DNA of 47,270 bases from Muribaculaceae bacterium (GCA_017621225.1 JAGATN010000047.1:1-47270), one strand, 5' to 3'. Counted from the stretch's first letter, positions 9,098 to 17,577 are shown. Made by a program: numbers and translations. Notes: generated by a model from the sequence alone, not told the origin.

Positions 9098-9523
9098 ATG
9101 AAACTACTATCCTCTATTCGTAATAACATAAGACTTTTAGTAATATACGTAAGATGGTATATATATATATATTACGGTATGAATATAGCCAAATCAGCGA
9201 GAATTTCAGTAGGAGCCAAGTTGGATAAAACTCATCCAAAAGGGATAAACATAGGCGATGAATCGTATGTAGCATCCGGAGCCATAGTATTTACACACGA
9301 TTTTTCGAGAGGCATTCATTGTGACACATACATTGGTAAACGTTCATTTATTGGTGCAAACGCCATAATAATGTGTGGCGTTAAGATTGGCGACGAAGTT
9401 ATAGTCGGGAGCGGAAGCGTGGTAACAAAAGACGTTCCTTCAAATTGCATAGTTGCGGGAAATCCGGCACGAATAATCAAAGAAAACATCCGAACAACGA
9501 AGTTTGGACAACTGATTAACTAA
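9098..9523 (+). CDS. Hexapeptide-repeat acyltransferase
   Basis: 141 residues from the ATG at 9098; a GTG ten codons upstream is less likely. The hydrophobic start LLSSIRNNIRLLVIYVRW is followed by beta-helix turns (INIGDESYVASGAIVF, YIGKRSFIGANAII, VKIGDEVIVGSGSVVTKDVP) and ends VAGNPARIIKEN, the standard C-terminus of these sugar acetyltransferases. HDFSRG supplies a plausible catalytic histidine. It is the third enzyme of this type in the locus. A (TA)7 run lies in the codons for YIYIYY but does not disturb the frame. Confidence 0.82.
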   Translation: MKLLSSIRNNIRLLVIYVRWYIYIYYGMNIAKSARISVGAKLDKTHPKGINIGDESYVASGAIVFTHDFSRGIHCDTYIGKRSFIGANAIIMCGVKIGDEVIVGSGSVVTKDVPSNCIVAGNPARIIKENIRTTKFGQLIN

Positions 9524-9538
9524 TTGCATTAATCACAT

Positions 9539-10237
9539 ATGAATAAGGTTTCATTAAATGGGGTTGAAGTGATGCCATTCACTTCAACTGAACAATTGTT
9601 TGCGTATGTCGATGCCCATAAAGGCATTTTGGTGGCCATAAATGCCGAAAAGATTCTCCATGCCACCGAAAAGACACGCAATTTGATAAACCGTAATCTC
9701 GGATACGTAGATGGAGTAGGAGCTCAATTGGCTTTGAAACAGAAGGGTCATAAAGAGGTGTGCCGAATACCCGGATGCGAATTGTGGCTTAAAATAGTAG
9801 AACATTTTTACAAAAAAAGAACATTTTACTTGGTTGGCAGCAAACAGAACGTGATAGAAGAAACCGTTGCAAAGCTTAAATCTGACTTCGACGGAATAAG
9901 AATATTAGGGTTTCACGACGGATATTTGAACGATGAAGCAATACGACAAAATGTAATAACCGACATTGTTGACAAAAAGCCCGATGTGGTATTCGTAGCA
10001 ATGGGATCACCCAAACAGGAACTCCTTATGGAGGAGATACAAACGCGACATAATGCCATATTTCAAGGATTGGGAGGTAGCTTCGACGTCTACACCGGCC
10101 ATGTGAAGCGTGCTCCTAAATGGTGGTGCGACCACAATCTCGAATTTGCCTATCGGCTTATACGCCAGCCAAAACGAATAACGAGGCAGATACATTTATT
10201 GAAATTTGCATGGTGGCTGATGCTGAAAAAACTTTGA
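9539..10237 (+). CDS. wecG: WecG/TagA/CpsF family glycosyltransferase (GT26)
   Basis: 232 residues, full family length. Recognisable segments are INAEKILHA, the YVDGVGA motif with the conserved aspartate, YLVGSK, the late MGSPKQE and GLGGSFDVYTGHVKRAPKWW. WecG transfers ManNAcA from UDP-ManNAcA and TagA transfers ManNAc, both onto undecaprenyl-PP-GlcNAc. The following two genes make UDP-ManNAcA, so a ManNAcA transferase is the better call here. Base composition is intermediate between the AT-rich block and the next genes, placing the composition boundary in this gene. Confidence 0.87.
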   Translation: MNKVSLNGVEVMPFTSTEQLFAYVDAHKGILVAINAEKILHATEKTRNLINRNLGYVDGVGAQLALKQKGHKEVCRIPGCELWLKIVEHFYKKRTFYLVGSKQNVIEETVAKLKSDFDGIRILGFHDGYLNDEAIRQNVITDIVDKKPDVVFVAMGSPKQELLMEEIQTRHNAIFQGLGGSFDVYTGHVKRAPKWWCDHNLEFAYRLIRQPKRITRQIHLLKFAWWLMLKKL

Positions 10238-10282
10238 AACAATTGTGGAATATATAATTCGTATACGACTTAGATTTACAAA

Positions 10283-11437
10283 ATGATGAAAAAAGTAATG
10301 CTCGTATTTGGAACTCGTCCCGAGGCCATAAAGATGGCTCCATTGGTCAAAGAGTTTCAGAAACATAACCAGGATTTCAATACCTTGGTTTGCGTAACGG
10401 GACAGCATAGACAGATGCTCGATCAGGTACTCGAAATTTTCGACATAAAGCCCGATTACGACCTGAACATAATGAAGCAGGGCCAGGATCTTTACGATGT
10501 GACGGCTCGCGTGCTTACCGGTATGCGCGACGTGCTGATAGACGCTCAGCCCGATGTGGTATTGGTGCATGGCGACACTACGACGTCGACGGCTGCCGCT
10601 CTGGCAGCTTTCTATCAGCAAATACCAGTGGGCCATGTGGAAGCAGGCCTGCGTACAGGAAACATATATTCGCCTTGGCCTGAGGAGATGAATCGCCAGA
10701 TAACGGGCCGCATAGCGCAATGGAATTTTGCTCCTACTCGTCTGAGCCGCGAAAATCTGCTTAAAGAGAACGTAGACGATAGCAAGATAACGGTTACGGG
10801 CAATTCCGTAATTGATGCGCTATATTGGGTGGTCGACAAGATTAAAAGCGATGCGGGGCTCGATAAGGAGCTTTCGAACGAATTACGCAAGTCGGGCTAT
10901 GACGTGTCAAGGCTTGGCGGCGGTAAGAAATTGGTGCTGATAACGGGTCATCGCCGAGAGAATTTCGGTGATGGGTTCATTTCAATGTGCCGTGCCATAA
11001 AAACGCTGTCGGAGAAATATGCCGACGTTGATTTTGTGTATCCGATGCACCTCAATCCCAACGTCAGAAAGCCTATACATGATGTGTTTGGCGAAAATCT
11101 CGAGGGCTTGGGAAATATGCTTTTCATCGAGCCGCTCGAATATCTGTCGTTCGTATATCTGATGGAAAAGTCGCACATAGTGCTCACAGACAGCGGTGGC
11201 ATTCAGGAGGAAGCTCCGGGTCTGGGCAAGCCGGTGCTTGTGATGCGCGACACCACCGAACGCCCCGAAGCACTTTCGGCAGGTACCGTAAAGCTCGTGG
11301 GCACAGACTACGACAAGATAGTGAACGAGGTTTCGGCCTTGCTTGACGACGAGGACCATTACGAGGCCATGTCGAAGGCTGTGAATCCGTATGGAGACGG
11401 TCTGGCTTGCCAAAGAATAGTAGAAACACTCAAATAA
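10283..11437 (+). CDS. wecB: UDP-N-acetylglucosamine 2-epimerase (non-hydrolysing)
   Basis: 384 residues, usual size. GTRPEAIK near the N-terminus, HGDTTTS (Asp98), EAGLRTGN (Glu120), PEEMNRQ (Glu134/135) and GHRRENFG match the catalytic and substrate residues of the WecB/MnaA family; SGGIQEEAP and RDTTERPE are also present. It interconverts UDP-GlcNAc and UDP-ManNAc in the cytoplasm, feeding the dehydrogenase encoded 18 bases downstream. Composition is richer in G and C than the upstream block, suggesting that wecBC are older residents of this chromosome or a conserved end of the locus. Confidence 0.96.
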   Translation: MMKKVMLVFGTRPEAIKMAPLVKEFQKHNQDFNTLVCVTGQHRQMLDQVLEIFDIKPDYDLNIMKQGQDLYDVTARVLTGMRDVLIDAQPDVVLVHGDTTTSTAAALAAFYQQIPVGHVEAGLRTGNIYSPWPEEMNRQITGRIAQWNFAPTRLSRENLLKENVDDSKITVTGNSVIDALYWVVDKIKSDAGLDKELSNELRKSGYDVSRLGGGKKLVLITGHRRENFGDGFISMCRAIKTLSEKYADVDFVYPMHLNPNVRKPIHDVFGENLEGLGNMLFIEPLEYLSFVYLMEKSHIVLTDSGGIQEEAPGLGKPVLVMRDTTERPEALSAGTVKLVGTDYDKIVNEVSALLDDEDHYEAMSKAVNPYGDGLACQRIVETLK

Positions 11438-11455
11438 TCATCTGAATCATTTGTT

Positions 11456-12661
11456 ATGAAAGCATGTTTTATGGGCCTGGGCTACATCGGGCTCCCGACT
11501 GCCATTATAGCAGCCAAGCATGGCGTCGACATTGTTGGCGTCGACATCAATCCTTCGGTAGTTGAACAAACCAATGCCGGACATCTTCACATAATTGAAC
11601 CCGGAATGGAGGCAATGCTTCAGGAGGTGGTGAAAGCTGGAAAGCTTTACGCTTCTACGTTGCCCGAAGTAGCCGATGCATACTTTATCGTGGTGCCTAC
11701 GCCGTTCAAGGGCAACCACGAACCCGATGTGAGCTACGTCGAGGCTGCTACAAGGGCCGTAATTCCCTTCCTGAAGGAAGGCGACCTGTATGTCATTGAA
11801 TCGACATCGCCAATCGGCACTACTGAGCAGATGGCCGAAATAATATTTTCGGAGCGTCCGGAACTGAAGGATAAAATTTTCATTGCCTATTGTCCGGAAC
11901 GCGTGCTGCCCGGCAACGTAATATACGAGTTGGTGCATAACGACCGTGTGATAGGCGGCCTTACGCCCGAGTCGACCGAAAAAGCCATGGAGTTTTATTC
12001 GCAGTTCGTGCAAGGCACGCTTCATCCCACCAATGCACGCACGGCCGAAATGTGCAAGCTCACCGAAAATTCGAGCCGCGACGTACAGATAGCGTTTGCA
12101 AATGAGCTGTCGCTCATTTGCGACAAGGCAGGCATAAACGTGTGGGAGCTCATTGCCTTGGCCAATAAGCATCCACGCGTCAACATTCTTAAGCCGGGAT
12201 GCGGCGTGGGCGGCCATTGCATAGCAGTAGACCCTTATTTCATAACGGCCGATTTTCCGATGGAGTCGAAGCTGATAGCAGATGCACGCGAAATAAACAA
12301 TTACAAGGCTTTCTGGTGTGCAGAGAAAGTGAAAAACGCCATGCTCGAATTTGAACTTAAACATCACCGCAAACCGGTGATAGCAATGATGGGACTTGCT
12401 TTCAAACCTGACATCGACGACTTACGCGAGTCGCCGGCCAAGCATATTGTAAGCAAGGTGATGCAGAGCTGCAACAATGCCGAAATTCTGGTGGTTGAGC
12501 CTAACGTCAAGAATCACAATGTATTTAAGCTGACCGACTACAATGAGGCATACGAGAAAGCCGATATAGTGGTATTTCTCACAGCCCACAAGCCTTTTAA
12601 GAATCTTCCTTGGCGTAATGACAAGGTAATACTCGACTTCTGCGGCATATTCAAGAAGTAA
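11456..12661 (+). CDS. wecC: UDP-N-acetyl-D-mannosamine dehydrogenase
   Basis: 401 residues. NAD-binding GLGYIGLPTA at residues 7-16, the catalytic lysine context KLTENSSRD, and the catalytic cysteine in GGHCIAVDP (Cys255) identify a UDP-sugar 6-dehydrogenase; pairing with wecB makes UDP-ManNAc the likely substrate, giving UDP-ManNAcA in two NAD-dependent oxidations. It is the last gene of the polysaccharide operon and is followed 34 bases later by a clear terminator. Confidence 0.95.
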   Translation: MKACFMGLGYIGLPTAIIAAKHGVDIVGVDINPSVVEQTNAGHLHIIEPGMEAMLQEVVKAGKLYASTLPEVADAYFIVVPTPFKGNHEPDVSYVEAATRAVIPFLKEGDLYVIESTSPIGTTEQMAEIIFSERPELKDKIFIAYCPERVLPGNVIYELVHNDRVIGGLTPESTEKAMEFYSQFVQGTLHPTNARTAEMCKLTENSSRDVQIAFANELSLICDKAGINVWELIALANKHPRVNILKPGCGVGGHCIAVDPYFITADFPMESKLIADAREINNYKAFWCAEKVKNAMLEFELKHHRKPVIAMMGLAFKPDIDDLRESPAKHIVSKVMQSCNNAEILVVEPNVKNHNVFKLTDYNEAYEKADIVVFLTAHKPFKNLPWRNDKVILDFCGIFKK

Positions 12662-12695
12662 CGGCCGCAAGCGGACGAATTATATGGAATAGTAT

Positions 12696-12728
12696 CGGCT
12701 GTGTCAAATAGGCACAGCCGTTTTATTT
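12696..12728 (+). terminator. Intrinsic terminator after wecC
   Basis: Perfect 8-bp stem CGGCTGTG / CACAGCCG around a 9-base loop, followed directly by TTTTATTT. It ends the polysaccharide operon. Confidence 0.85.
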
Positions 12729-12852
12729 ATGCGCCACCTATCATTTAACCTTTTTTTACCTTTGCCGTGTTAAAAAATATGGAAATAATGCAATTTATTT
12801 GTATGTTTGCAATTAGTTAACTAATGTTTAATCTAACCCCCTCAGAAAACCA

Positions 12853-12950
12853 CTATCAAAACTCATTCTAAAATCCAATCAAACCCTAATCAAAACCATA
12901 TAAAACCCATCAACCCCCTATCAAAAGCTCATTCTAAAACCCATCAAAAC
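12853..12950 (+). repeat. Imperfect direct repeats in a G-poor spacer
   Basis: The 400-base gap between wecC and the next gene holds no gene. Its middle is nearly devoid of G on this strand and contains two diverged copies of a ~32-base unit (12853-12883 and 12918-12950), both reading ctatcaaaa..ctcattctaaaa followed by cc.atcaaa, with shorter related pieces between. A TACCTTTG (12757-12764) and a TATGTTTG (12802-12809) fit the Bacteroidetes -7 consensus but lack a good -33 partner. Function unknown. Confidence 0.55.
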
Positions 12951-13062
12951 GAGACTGGCACCACACCCCAATCTCACGTACAAACTTAATCTGACACTCA
13001 TCCTAAACACATCCCCCCTAAAATATAATAGCCCTATCTATAACCTTTTAAAACCTTTAATT

Positions 13063-13704
13063 ATGAAACTTTTGAGACATTTAATCACAGTGCTATTTCT
13101 ATTTGTAACAATAACGGCTACTGCACACGACGACGATTATTGGAACAAACGTTGGTCAATAACCCCTTCATTAGGATTAGGTTGCTCCTCGTGGCTTGGT
13201 GAACATTACTCCGATTTCGATTTAGGATTCGCCTGGAGAATAGGAGCTTTGGCTGAATACTCATTCAACAAAACGTGGAGTATCAGTTCGGGGTTAAACA
13301 TCTTATCAATGAATACCAAAAGCAATTACGTATCTATAAATAACGTACATATGGAAAGAACCACATTCAATCAGGTCTATCTTGACATCCCGGTGCTTTG
13401 CGGTACTCGAATCAAAATCAGCGACAAATTCAATCTTCTGCTAAAATATGGCGCATACCTCGATTTTGGCATTGGCGGGAAGACAAAATTCAGGAATAGG
13501 ATTACATATTCCATCAATACGTTCGACCTGGTAACTTCGACCGACTTGGGACTTGACTTAAGAGTTTACCTCGAATTGAACGATGTGGTCTTTGGCATAG
13601 AAACGCACAACGGATTAAGAAAGCTATTCAAAGACCCCGATGCAACAAACGGAGCCAACTTGGTAAGCATCGGTTACCGCTTCGGCATTGATAAAAAACA
13701 CTGA
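13063..13704 (+). CDS. Outer-membrane beta-barrel (PorT/OmpA-barrel-like) protein
   Basis: 213 residues with a signal peptide (LLRHLITVLFLFVTITATA). The mature part alternates aromatic and polar residues in strands typical of small barrels: WSITPSLGLGCSSWLG, WRIGALAEYSF, WSISSGLNILSM, LLLKYGAYLDFGIGG, and a final strand ending VSIGYRFGIDKKH. This resembles the porin-family proteins common in Bacteroidetes. It stands alone, with a strong composition break from the spacer before it. No specific function can be inferred. Confidence 0.7.
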   Translation: MKLLRHLITVLFLFVTITATAHDDDYWNKRWSITPSLGLGCSSWLGEHYSDFDLGFAWRIGALAEYSFNKTWSISSGLNILSMNTKSNYVSINNVHMERTTFNQVYLDIPVLCGTRIKISDKFNLLLKYGAYLDFGIGGKTKFRNRITYSINTFDLVTSTDLGLDLRVYLELNDVVFGIETHNGLRKLFKDPDATNGANLVSIGYRFGIDKKH

Positions 13705-13775
13705 CACGAAATCAAGCGACGCAGCCACAATTTGATGCGTCTCCCCTTCCCCTTCATTGCATATCCATTAAAACA

Positions 13776-13821
13776 ATGACGCTGAAAAACGAGCACTTAC
13801 ATTGCTTTGGTTTTCAGCGTC
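13776..13821 (-). terminator. Intrinsic terminator of the tRNA-Ser gene
   Basis: Perfect 11-bp inverted repeat GACGCTGAAAA (13778-13788) / TTTTCAGCGTC (13811-13821). Read on the minus strand it follows the tRNA by about ten bases and is succeeded by a T-rich stretch (attgtttta). Confidence 0.7.
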
Positions 13822-13830
13822 TTTACATTG

Positions 13831-13918
13831 CGGAGCGACCGAGATTCGAACTCGGGATACGCTTTTGGCGTATACACGCTTTCCAGGCGTGCCTCTTCAG
13901 CCACTCGAGCACCGCTCC
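13831..13918 (-). tRNA. tRNA-Ser (anticodon GGA)
   Basis: Reverse-strand 88-nt class II tRNA. Acceptor stem GGAGCGG pairs with TCGCTCC (last pair G-T), discriminator G; anticodon loop CTGGAAA with anticodon GGA; a long variable arm (TACGCC...GGCGTA); T-loop GTTCGAATC. The 3' CCA is not encoded. A TACCTTTG -7 element on the minus strand (13942-13949) lies about 24 bases upstream of the mature 5' end. Confidence 0.95.
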
Positions 13919-14029
13919 ATTACTTTGGCGTAAATTGCGCACAAAGGTAAGTCTTTTATTTTAACATCAGGCGTCATAGTCTATTAAAATTCATTAATTC
14001 TGAATTCACGCCATTAATTTGCACTATGC

Positions 14030-14200
14030 TTTAGAGCATGTTTACTTTTGGCTTATGTTAAAATTTAGAGGGGATTTCAGAATATGTTTGGAGATTGAGT
14101 GAGGAAGTTATGGGGTGCCATAACGACTGAATGAAATCTCCAAACATATTCTGAAAGGCCACTAAAAATTTCATAGAGTTAAAAGTAAACATACTCTTAA
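14030..14200. repeat. Long palindromic element with conserved apex, copy 1
   Basis: About 171 bases that fold almost end to end into one hairpin. Outer arms share ATGTTTACTTTT, middle arms share TTTCAGAATATGTTTGGAGA, and the apex is GTTATGG-GGTG-CCATAAC. Between the middle arm and the apex is a 10x10 internal loop (14097-14106 against 14125-14134) in which antiparallel partners form several tandem G.A/A.G mismatches. The apex and this loop recur at 47196-47227 while the surrounding stem does not. It contains no gene. It could be a mobile element derivative (MITE-like), a structured RNA or a protein-binding DNA hairpin. Confidence 0.75.
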
Positions 14201-14206
14201 ATTAGC

Positions 14207-14214
14207 TACCTTTG
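14207..14214 (+). promoter_or_regulatory. Candidate -7 element for rfbC
   Basis: TACCTTTG, 58 bases before the rfbC start. The usual -33 TTTG is not evident; that position falls within the right arm of the palindromic element. Confidence 0.5.
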
Positions 14215-14271
14215 CAATCGCATTGTTTGGGCGGGTCGGTCAAACACACGCCTACATTAATTTATCTTGTC

Positions 14272-14832
14272 ATGAATTTAATCACAACCGACATCGAAGG
14301 CATTGTCATAATTGAACCTCGCATTTTCACAGACACGAGAGGCTACTTTTTTGAAAGCTATTCACAGCGAAAATTCGACGAAGAAATAACACCCACAAAA
14401 TTCGTACAGGACAACGAAAGTCGCTCTACTCGAGGCGTAATACGCGGCTTGCATTTTCAAAAGCCACCGTTCGCACAGGCCAAACTCGTAAGATGCATAC
14501 AAGGCGAAGTACTCGATGTGGCAGTCGACATACGCAAAAACTCTCCCACCTACGGCCAACACGTATCGGTCAGGCTTTCCGAGTCAAATCACCGTCAGCT
14601 ATTCATTCCGCGAGGTTTTGCCCACGGTTTTGCCGTACTTTCCGATGTGGCGGTATTCCAATACAAATGCGACAATTATTATCACCCCGAAGCCGAAGGA
14701 GGCATATCCATAGCCGACAAATCGCTGGGCATTGACTGGCTCATCGACTTGACCAATGCCACCTTAAGCGAAAAAGACATGCGCCATCCATTGTTAAAAG
14801 ATTTTGAAACGCCTTTTTCCTTAAACGAGTGA
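14272..14832 (+). CDS. rfbC: dTDP-4-dehydrorhamnose 3,5-epimerase
   Basis: 186 residues from the ATG at 14272; upstream in-frame codons cross the promoter element and are unlikely to be translated. Cupin-fold RmlC features are present: RGYFFESY, the catalytic histidine in RGLHFQ (His61), LVRCIQGEVLDVAVDIR, FIPRGFAHGF and the tyrosine region YKCDNYYHPEAEGG. It epimerises C3 and C5 of dTDP-4-keto-6-deoxyglucose in dTDP-L-rhamnose synthesis. No rfbA, rfbB or rfbD is nearby, so it must work with genes elsewhere. Confidence 0.94.
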   Translation: MNLITTDIEGIVIIEPRIFTDTRGYFFESYSQRKFDEEITPTKFVQDNESRSTRGVIRGLHFQKPPFAQAKLVRCIQGEVLDVAVDIRKNSPTYGQHVSVRLSESNHRQLFIPRGFAHGFAVLSDVAVFQYKCDNYYHPEAEGGISIADKSLGIDWLIDLTNATLSEKDMRHPLLKDFETPFSLNE

Positions 14833-14974
14833 ATACATAAGTAATCGACATACACACCATCGTCCGCCAACCGCATCGCCACGACGACCGTCCATCTGAA
14901 AAATCATTAAAAAGTCACCTGCATTCGACTTTTTTGCGTATATTTGTGGTAATCTATACCAATATTTTCGCATT

Positions 14975-16819
14975 TTGAAACAATTTGTCATACGTTTTTT
15001 GTCGATATACGTCACATACGTTGTGACGTTTATGATCCTAAAGCCCATCTTTATGCTGATATACAGCGACTTGATGGGTCAAGGCATAACCATATCCGAC
15101 TATATCGACGTAATGCGCAACGGATTCTCCATGGATCTCTCAATGGCGGCATATCTCACCATACTGCCCGCCATACTCAACATATTGCACATATGGATTG
15201 CTCCTCGTTGGTTGCCGATAGCCGAAAAAACATATCTTGCAATAACCGCCATAGCGATAGCCATAATAGCATGCCTCGATATGGCTCTATACGGATATTG
15301 GGGATTTCGCATCGACATGACCCCCATATTCTACTTCACGTCATCGCCGGCATCGGCATTGGCAAGTGCCGAATGGTGGCAACTGCTTGCAGCCATCGTC
15401 ATTGCCGCCGTAGCAAGCGCGCTGATATATCTGGCATTACGTTTTGCCGCAACGCGCGTCGAGGTCAAAGCCATCAAATCCATCCCCGCCACGATAGCAA
15501 CCCTGCTGCTGCTTGCCGCAATGTTCATCCCGTTGCGCGGAGGCGTCACGGTGTCGACCATGAATCTCAGCCGGGCATATTTCAGCCCCAACCAGAGGCT
15601 CAATCACGCTGCCATAAATCCGGTGTTCAGCCTTATGTATTCGGCCCTGCACAACGACGACTTCGCATCCAAGTACCAATACATGGACGCAACCGAAGCC
15701 TCCCGATTGTTCGACGAGCTAAACGCCACGGTCCACAACGACTCGACTGCCGTCGCAACGCCACTGCTCAAATGCGACAGGCCCGACATATACCTGATAA
15801 TACTCGAAAGCTTCTCCTCTCACCTCATGCCGTCGCTCGGAGGCGAAAGCATTGCCGTGGGGCTTGACTCGCTGGCCAATGAAGGCATCCTGTTCACGAA
15901 TTTTTACGCCAACAGCATACGTACCGACAGAGCACTTCCATCCATACTAAGCGGATTTCCGGCTCAGCCATCCACAAGCATAATGAAGCACGTCGACAAG
16001 ACCGATGCTATGCCATCCATCCCATCCGAGCTAAAAAAAGCGGGCTACAAGCTGACGTATTATTACGGCGGTGACGCAAACTTCACAAACATGCAGGCAT
16101 TTCTTGTCAATTCGGGATTCGAGAACATCGTATCCGACAAAGACTTTGCCATTTCCGATCGCACCGGCAAATGGGGCGCCCCCGACCATCTCGTATTCGA
16201 ACGGGCTCTCGCCGACGCGGCAGCTGTCGACGAGTCGGCTCAGCCGCTGTTCAACGTAATACAGACCTCAAGCAGCCACGAGCCTTTCGAGGTGCCATAC
16301 AGCAACCCTAAATTTGCCGACACGCCAAGCAAAAACGCATTCGCTTACACCGACAGTTGCACATTTGCATTCATCGATGCGATGCGCTCCATGCCTCGCG
16401 CCGACAGAACGCTGTTCATACTCGTTCCCGACCATCAAGGCGCATACCCGCGAAACATCGAATCGGCCGTCGAACGCCATCGCATACCATTGATACTATT
16501 CGGGCAGGCCATTGCCCAACCCCGACAGCGCATCGATGTCGTAGGATCGCAAAACAACATTGCTGCCACGCTCCTCGGCATGCTCGGCATCGACCACTCC
16601 ATGTTCAAGTTCAGCAAAGATATGCTCAACGACACCACGGGCCATTTTGCCGTGTTTACCGAACCGTCCTTAATAGGCATCGTAACGCCTGCCGACACCA
16701 CGGTTTACAACTGCGAGTCCGACACCCCCGTTCTCGAATCGGGCAACGCCTCCAAGCGGCTCACAGAGCAGGCCAAAGCTTATTTGCAAAATCTATACAC
16801 AACAATATCAAATCTCTAA
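14975..16819 (+). CDS. LtaS-like membrane phosphotransferase (sulfatase/alkaline phosphatase superfamily)
   Basis: 614 residues with a TTG start at 14975 just before the first membrane segment; a TATATTTG -7 element lies at 14939-14946. About five membrane helices fill residues 1-185. The extracytoplasmic domain has LIILESF (Glu278, metal ligand), RTDRALPSILSG with Thr317 as candidate nucleophile, SSHEPF (His435) and VPDHQG (Asp486-His487). This layout matches lipoteichoic acid synthase-like and phosphoglycerol transferases, which move a phospho-alcohol head group from a phospholipid onto a glycan or lipid. Gram-negative members modify periplasmic glucans or lipid A; the acceptor here is unknown. 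A PAP2 phosphatase gene follows after 32 bases. Confidence 0.82.
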   Translation: MKQFVIRFLSIYVTYVVTFMILKPIFMLIYSDLMGQGITISDYIDVMRNGFSMDLSMAAYLTILPAILNILHIWIAPRWLPIAEKTYLAITAIAIAIIACLDMALYGYWGFRIDMTPIFYFTSSPASALASAEWWQLLAAIVIAAVASALIYLALRFAATRVEVKAIKSIPATIATLLLLAAMFIPLRGGVTVSTMNLSRAYFSPNQRLNHAAINPVFSLMYSALHNDDFASKYQYMDATEASRLFDELNATVHNDSTAVATPLLKCDRPDIYLIILESFSSHLMPSLGGESIAVGLDSLANEGILFTNFYANSIRTDRALPSILSGFPAQPSTSIMKHVDKTDAMPSIPSELKKAGYKLTYYYGGDANFTNMQAFLVNSGFENIVSDKDFAISDRTGKWGAPDHLVFERALADAAAVDESAQPLFNVIQTSSSHEPFEVPYSNPKFADTPSKNAFAYTDSCTFAFIDAMRSMPRADRTLFILVPDHQGAYPRNIESAVERHRIPLILFGQAIAQPRQRIDVVGSQNNIAATLLGMLGIDHSMFKFSKDMLNDTTGHFAVFTEPSLIGIVTPADTTVYNCESDTPVLESGNASKRLTEQAKAYLQNLYTTISNL

Positions 16820-16851
16820 CCCTCAACGAAACATTCCAACAATTTTTGAAT

Positions 16852-17577
16852 ATGATCGAAACATTAAACCAAATAGACACCGACATATTTCTGTTTTTCA
16901 ACGGAATGAGAAGCGACTTTCTCGATCGGTTCATGATGATGTTCACCGGACGCTTCATCTGGGTGCCAATGTACGCCTCCATACTGTTCATTTTCACAAA
17001 GACGATGAAGCCGAAAATGATCATTTTGTACACGCTCGCCATAGCGCTGGCCATAACGCTCACCGATCAGACCTGTGCCACTTTCATCCGCCCCTTCGTA
17101 GAGCGACTGCGACCGTCAAATCCCAACAATGCGCTATCCGAATTCACATACGTGGTCAACGATTATCGCGGAGGCCCGTACGGATTCCCCTCGTGCCATT
17201 CAGCTAACTCATTCGCGCTTGCCACCTTTATGACGTTGCTTGTTGCGCGGCGCAAATTCACGTGGTTCATATTCGGTTGGGCCATACTCAACTCCTATTC
17301 CCGCCTGTACATAGGCGTTCATTATCCCGGCGACCTTTTGGTAGGAGCCATTATCGGTTCGGCATACGGTGCGCTCTGCTACCACCTCGCCCACCGCTTC
17401 GACTCCGTGAAGCGGAGCGACATGGCCGGTCTGACCTCCAACAGAGCGCTGACGCTGCCGATAGGCATCCAATTCACGCCGGCCATAAGGCTCCACGCCC
17501 TGCACATATCAAACGCAGGCGTCATGATGAGCATTGGCGTCATAACCACCTTAATAATAATAGCGGCCGCATTTTAA
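16852..17577 (+). CDS. PAP2-family membrane lipid phosphatase
   Basis: 241 residues from the ATG at 16852; the open frame extends much further up but only as a shadow of the previous gene. The three PAP2 signatures are present: RPFVERLRPSNP, PSCHSANSFA (a PSCH variant of PSGH, His116) and SRLYIGVHYPGD (Arg151, His157, Asp161), placed between hydrophobic helices. Such enzymes dephosphorylate undecaprenyl pyrophosphate, phosphatidylglycerol phosphate or lipid A. Adjacent to an LtaS-like transferase it could recycle a lipid by-product, but housekeeping undecaprenyl-PP recycling is equally possible. Confidence 0.88.
   Translation: MIETLNQIDTDIFLFFNGMRSDFLDRFMMMFTGRFIWVPMYASILFIFTKTMKPKMIILYTLAIALAITLTDQTCATFIRPFVERLRPSNPNNALSEFTYVVNDYRGGPYGFPSCHSANSFALATFMTLLVARRKFTWFIFGWAILNSYSRLYIGVHYPGDLLVGAIIGSAYGALCYHLAHRFDSVKRSDMAGLTSNRALTLPIGIQFTPAIRLHALHISNAGVMMSIGVITTLIIIAAAF

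Noticed and set aside
13776-13964. Short plus-strand frame over the tRNA
   Set aside because: It reads through the complement of tRNA-Ser and its terminator; the RNA gene explains the conservation.
14030-14200. Integron attC site or simple transcription terminator
   Set aside because: No integrase or cassette array is near, core sites are not recognisable, and the element is far longer than a terminator with no T run after the main stem.
16357-16851. Upstream extension of the PAP2 gene
   Set aside because: The extra 165 residues are Arg/His-rich, typical of an out-of-frame reading of the LtaS-like gene; the PAP2 protein starts naturally at 16852.
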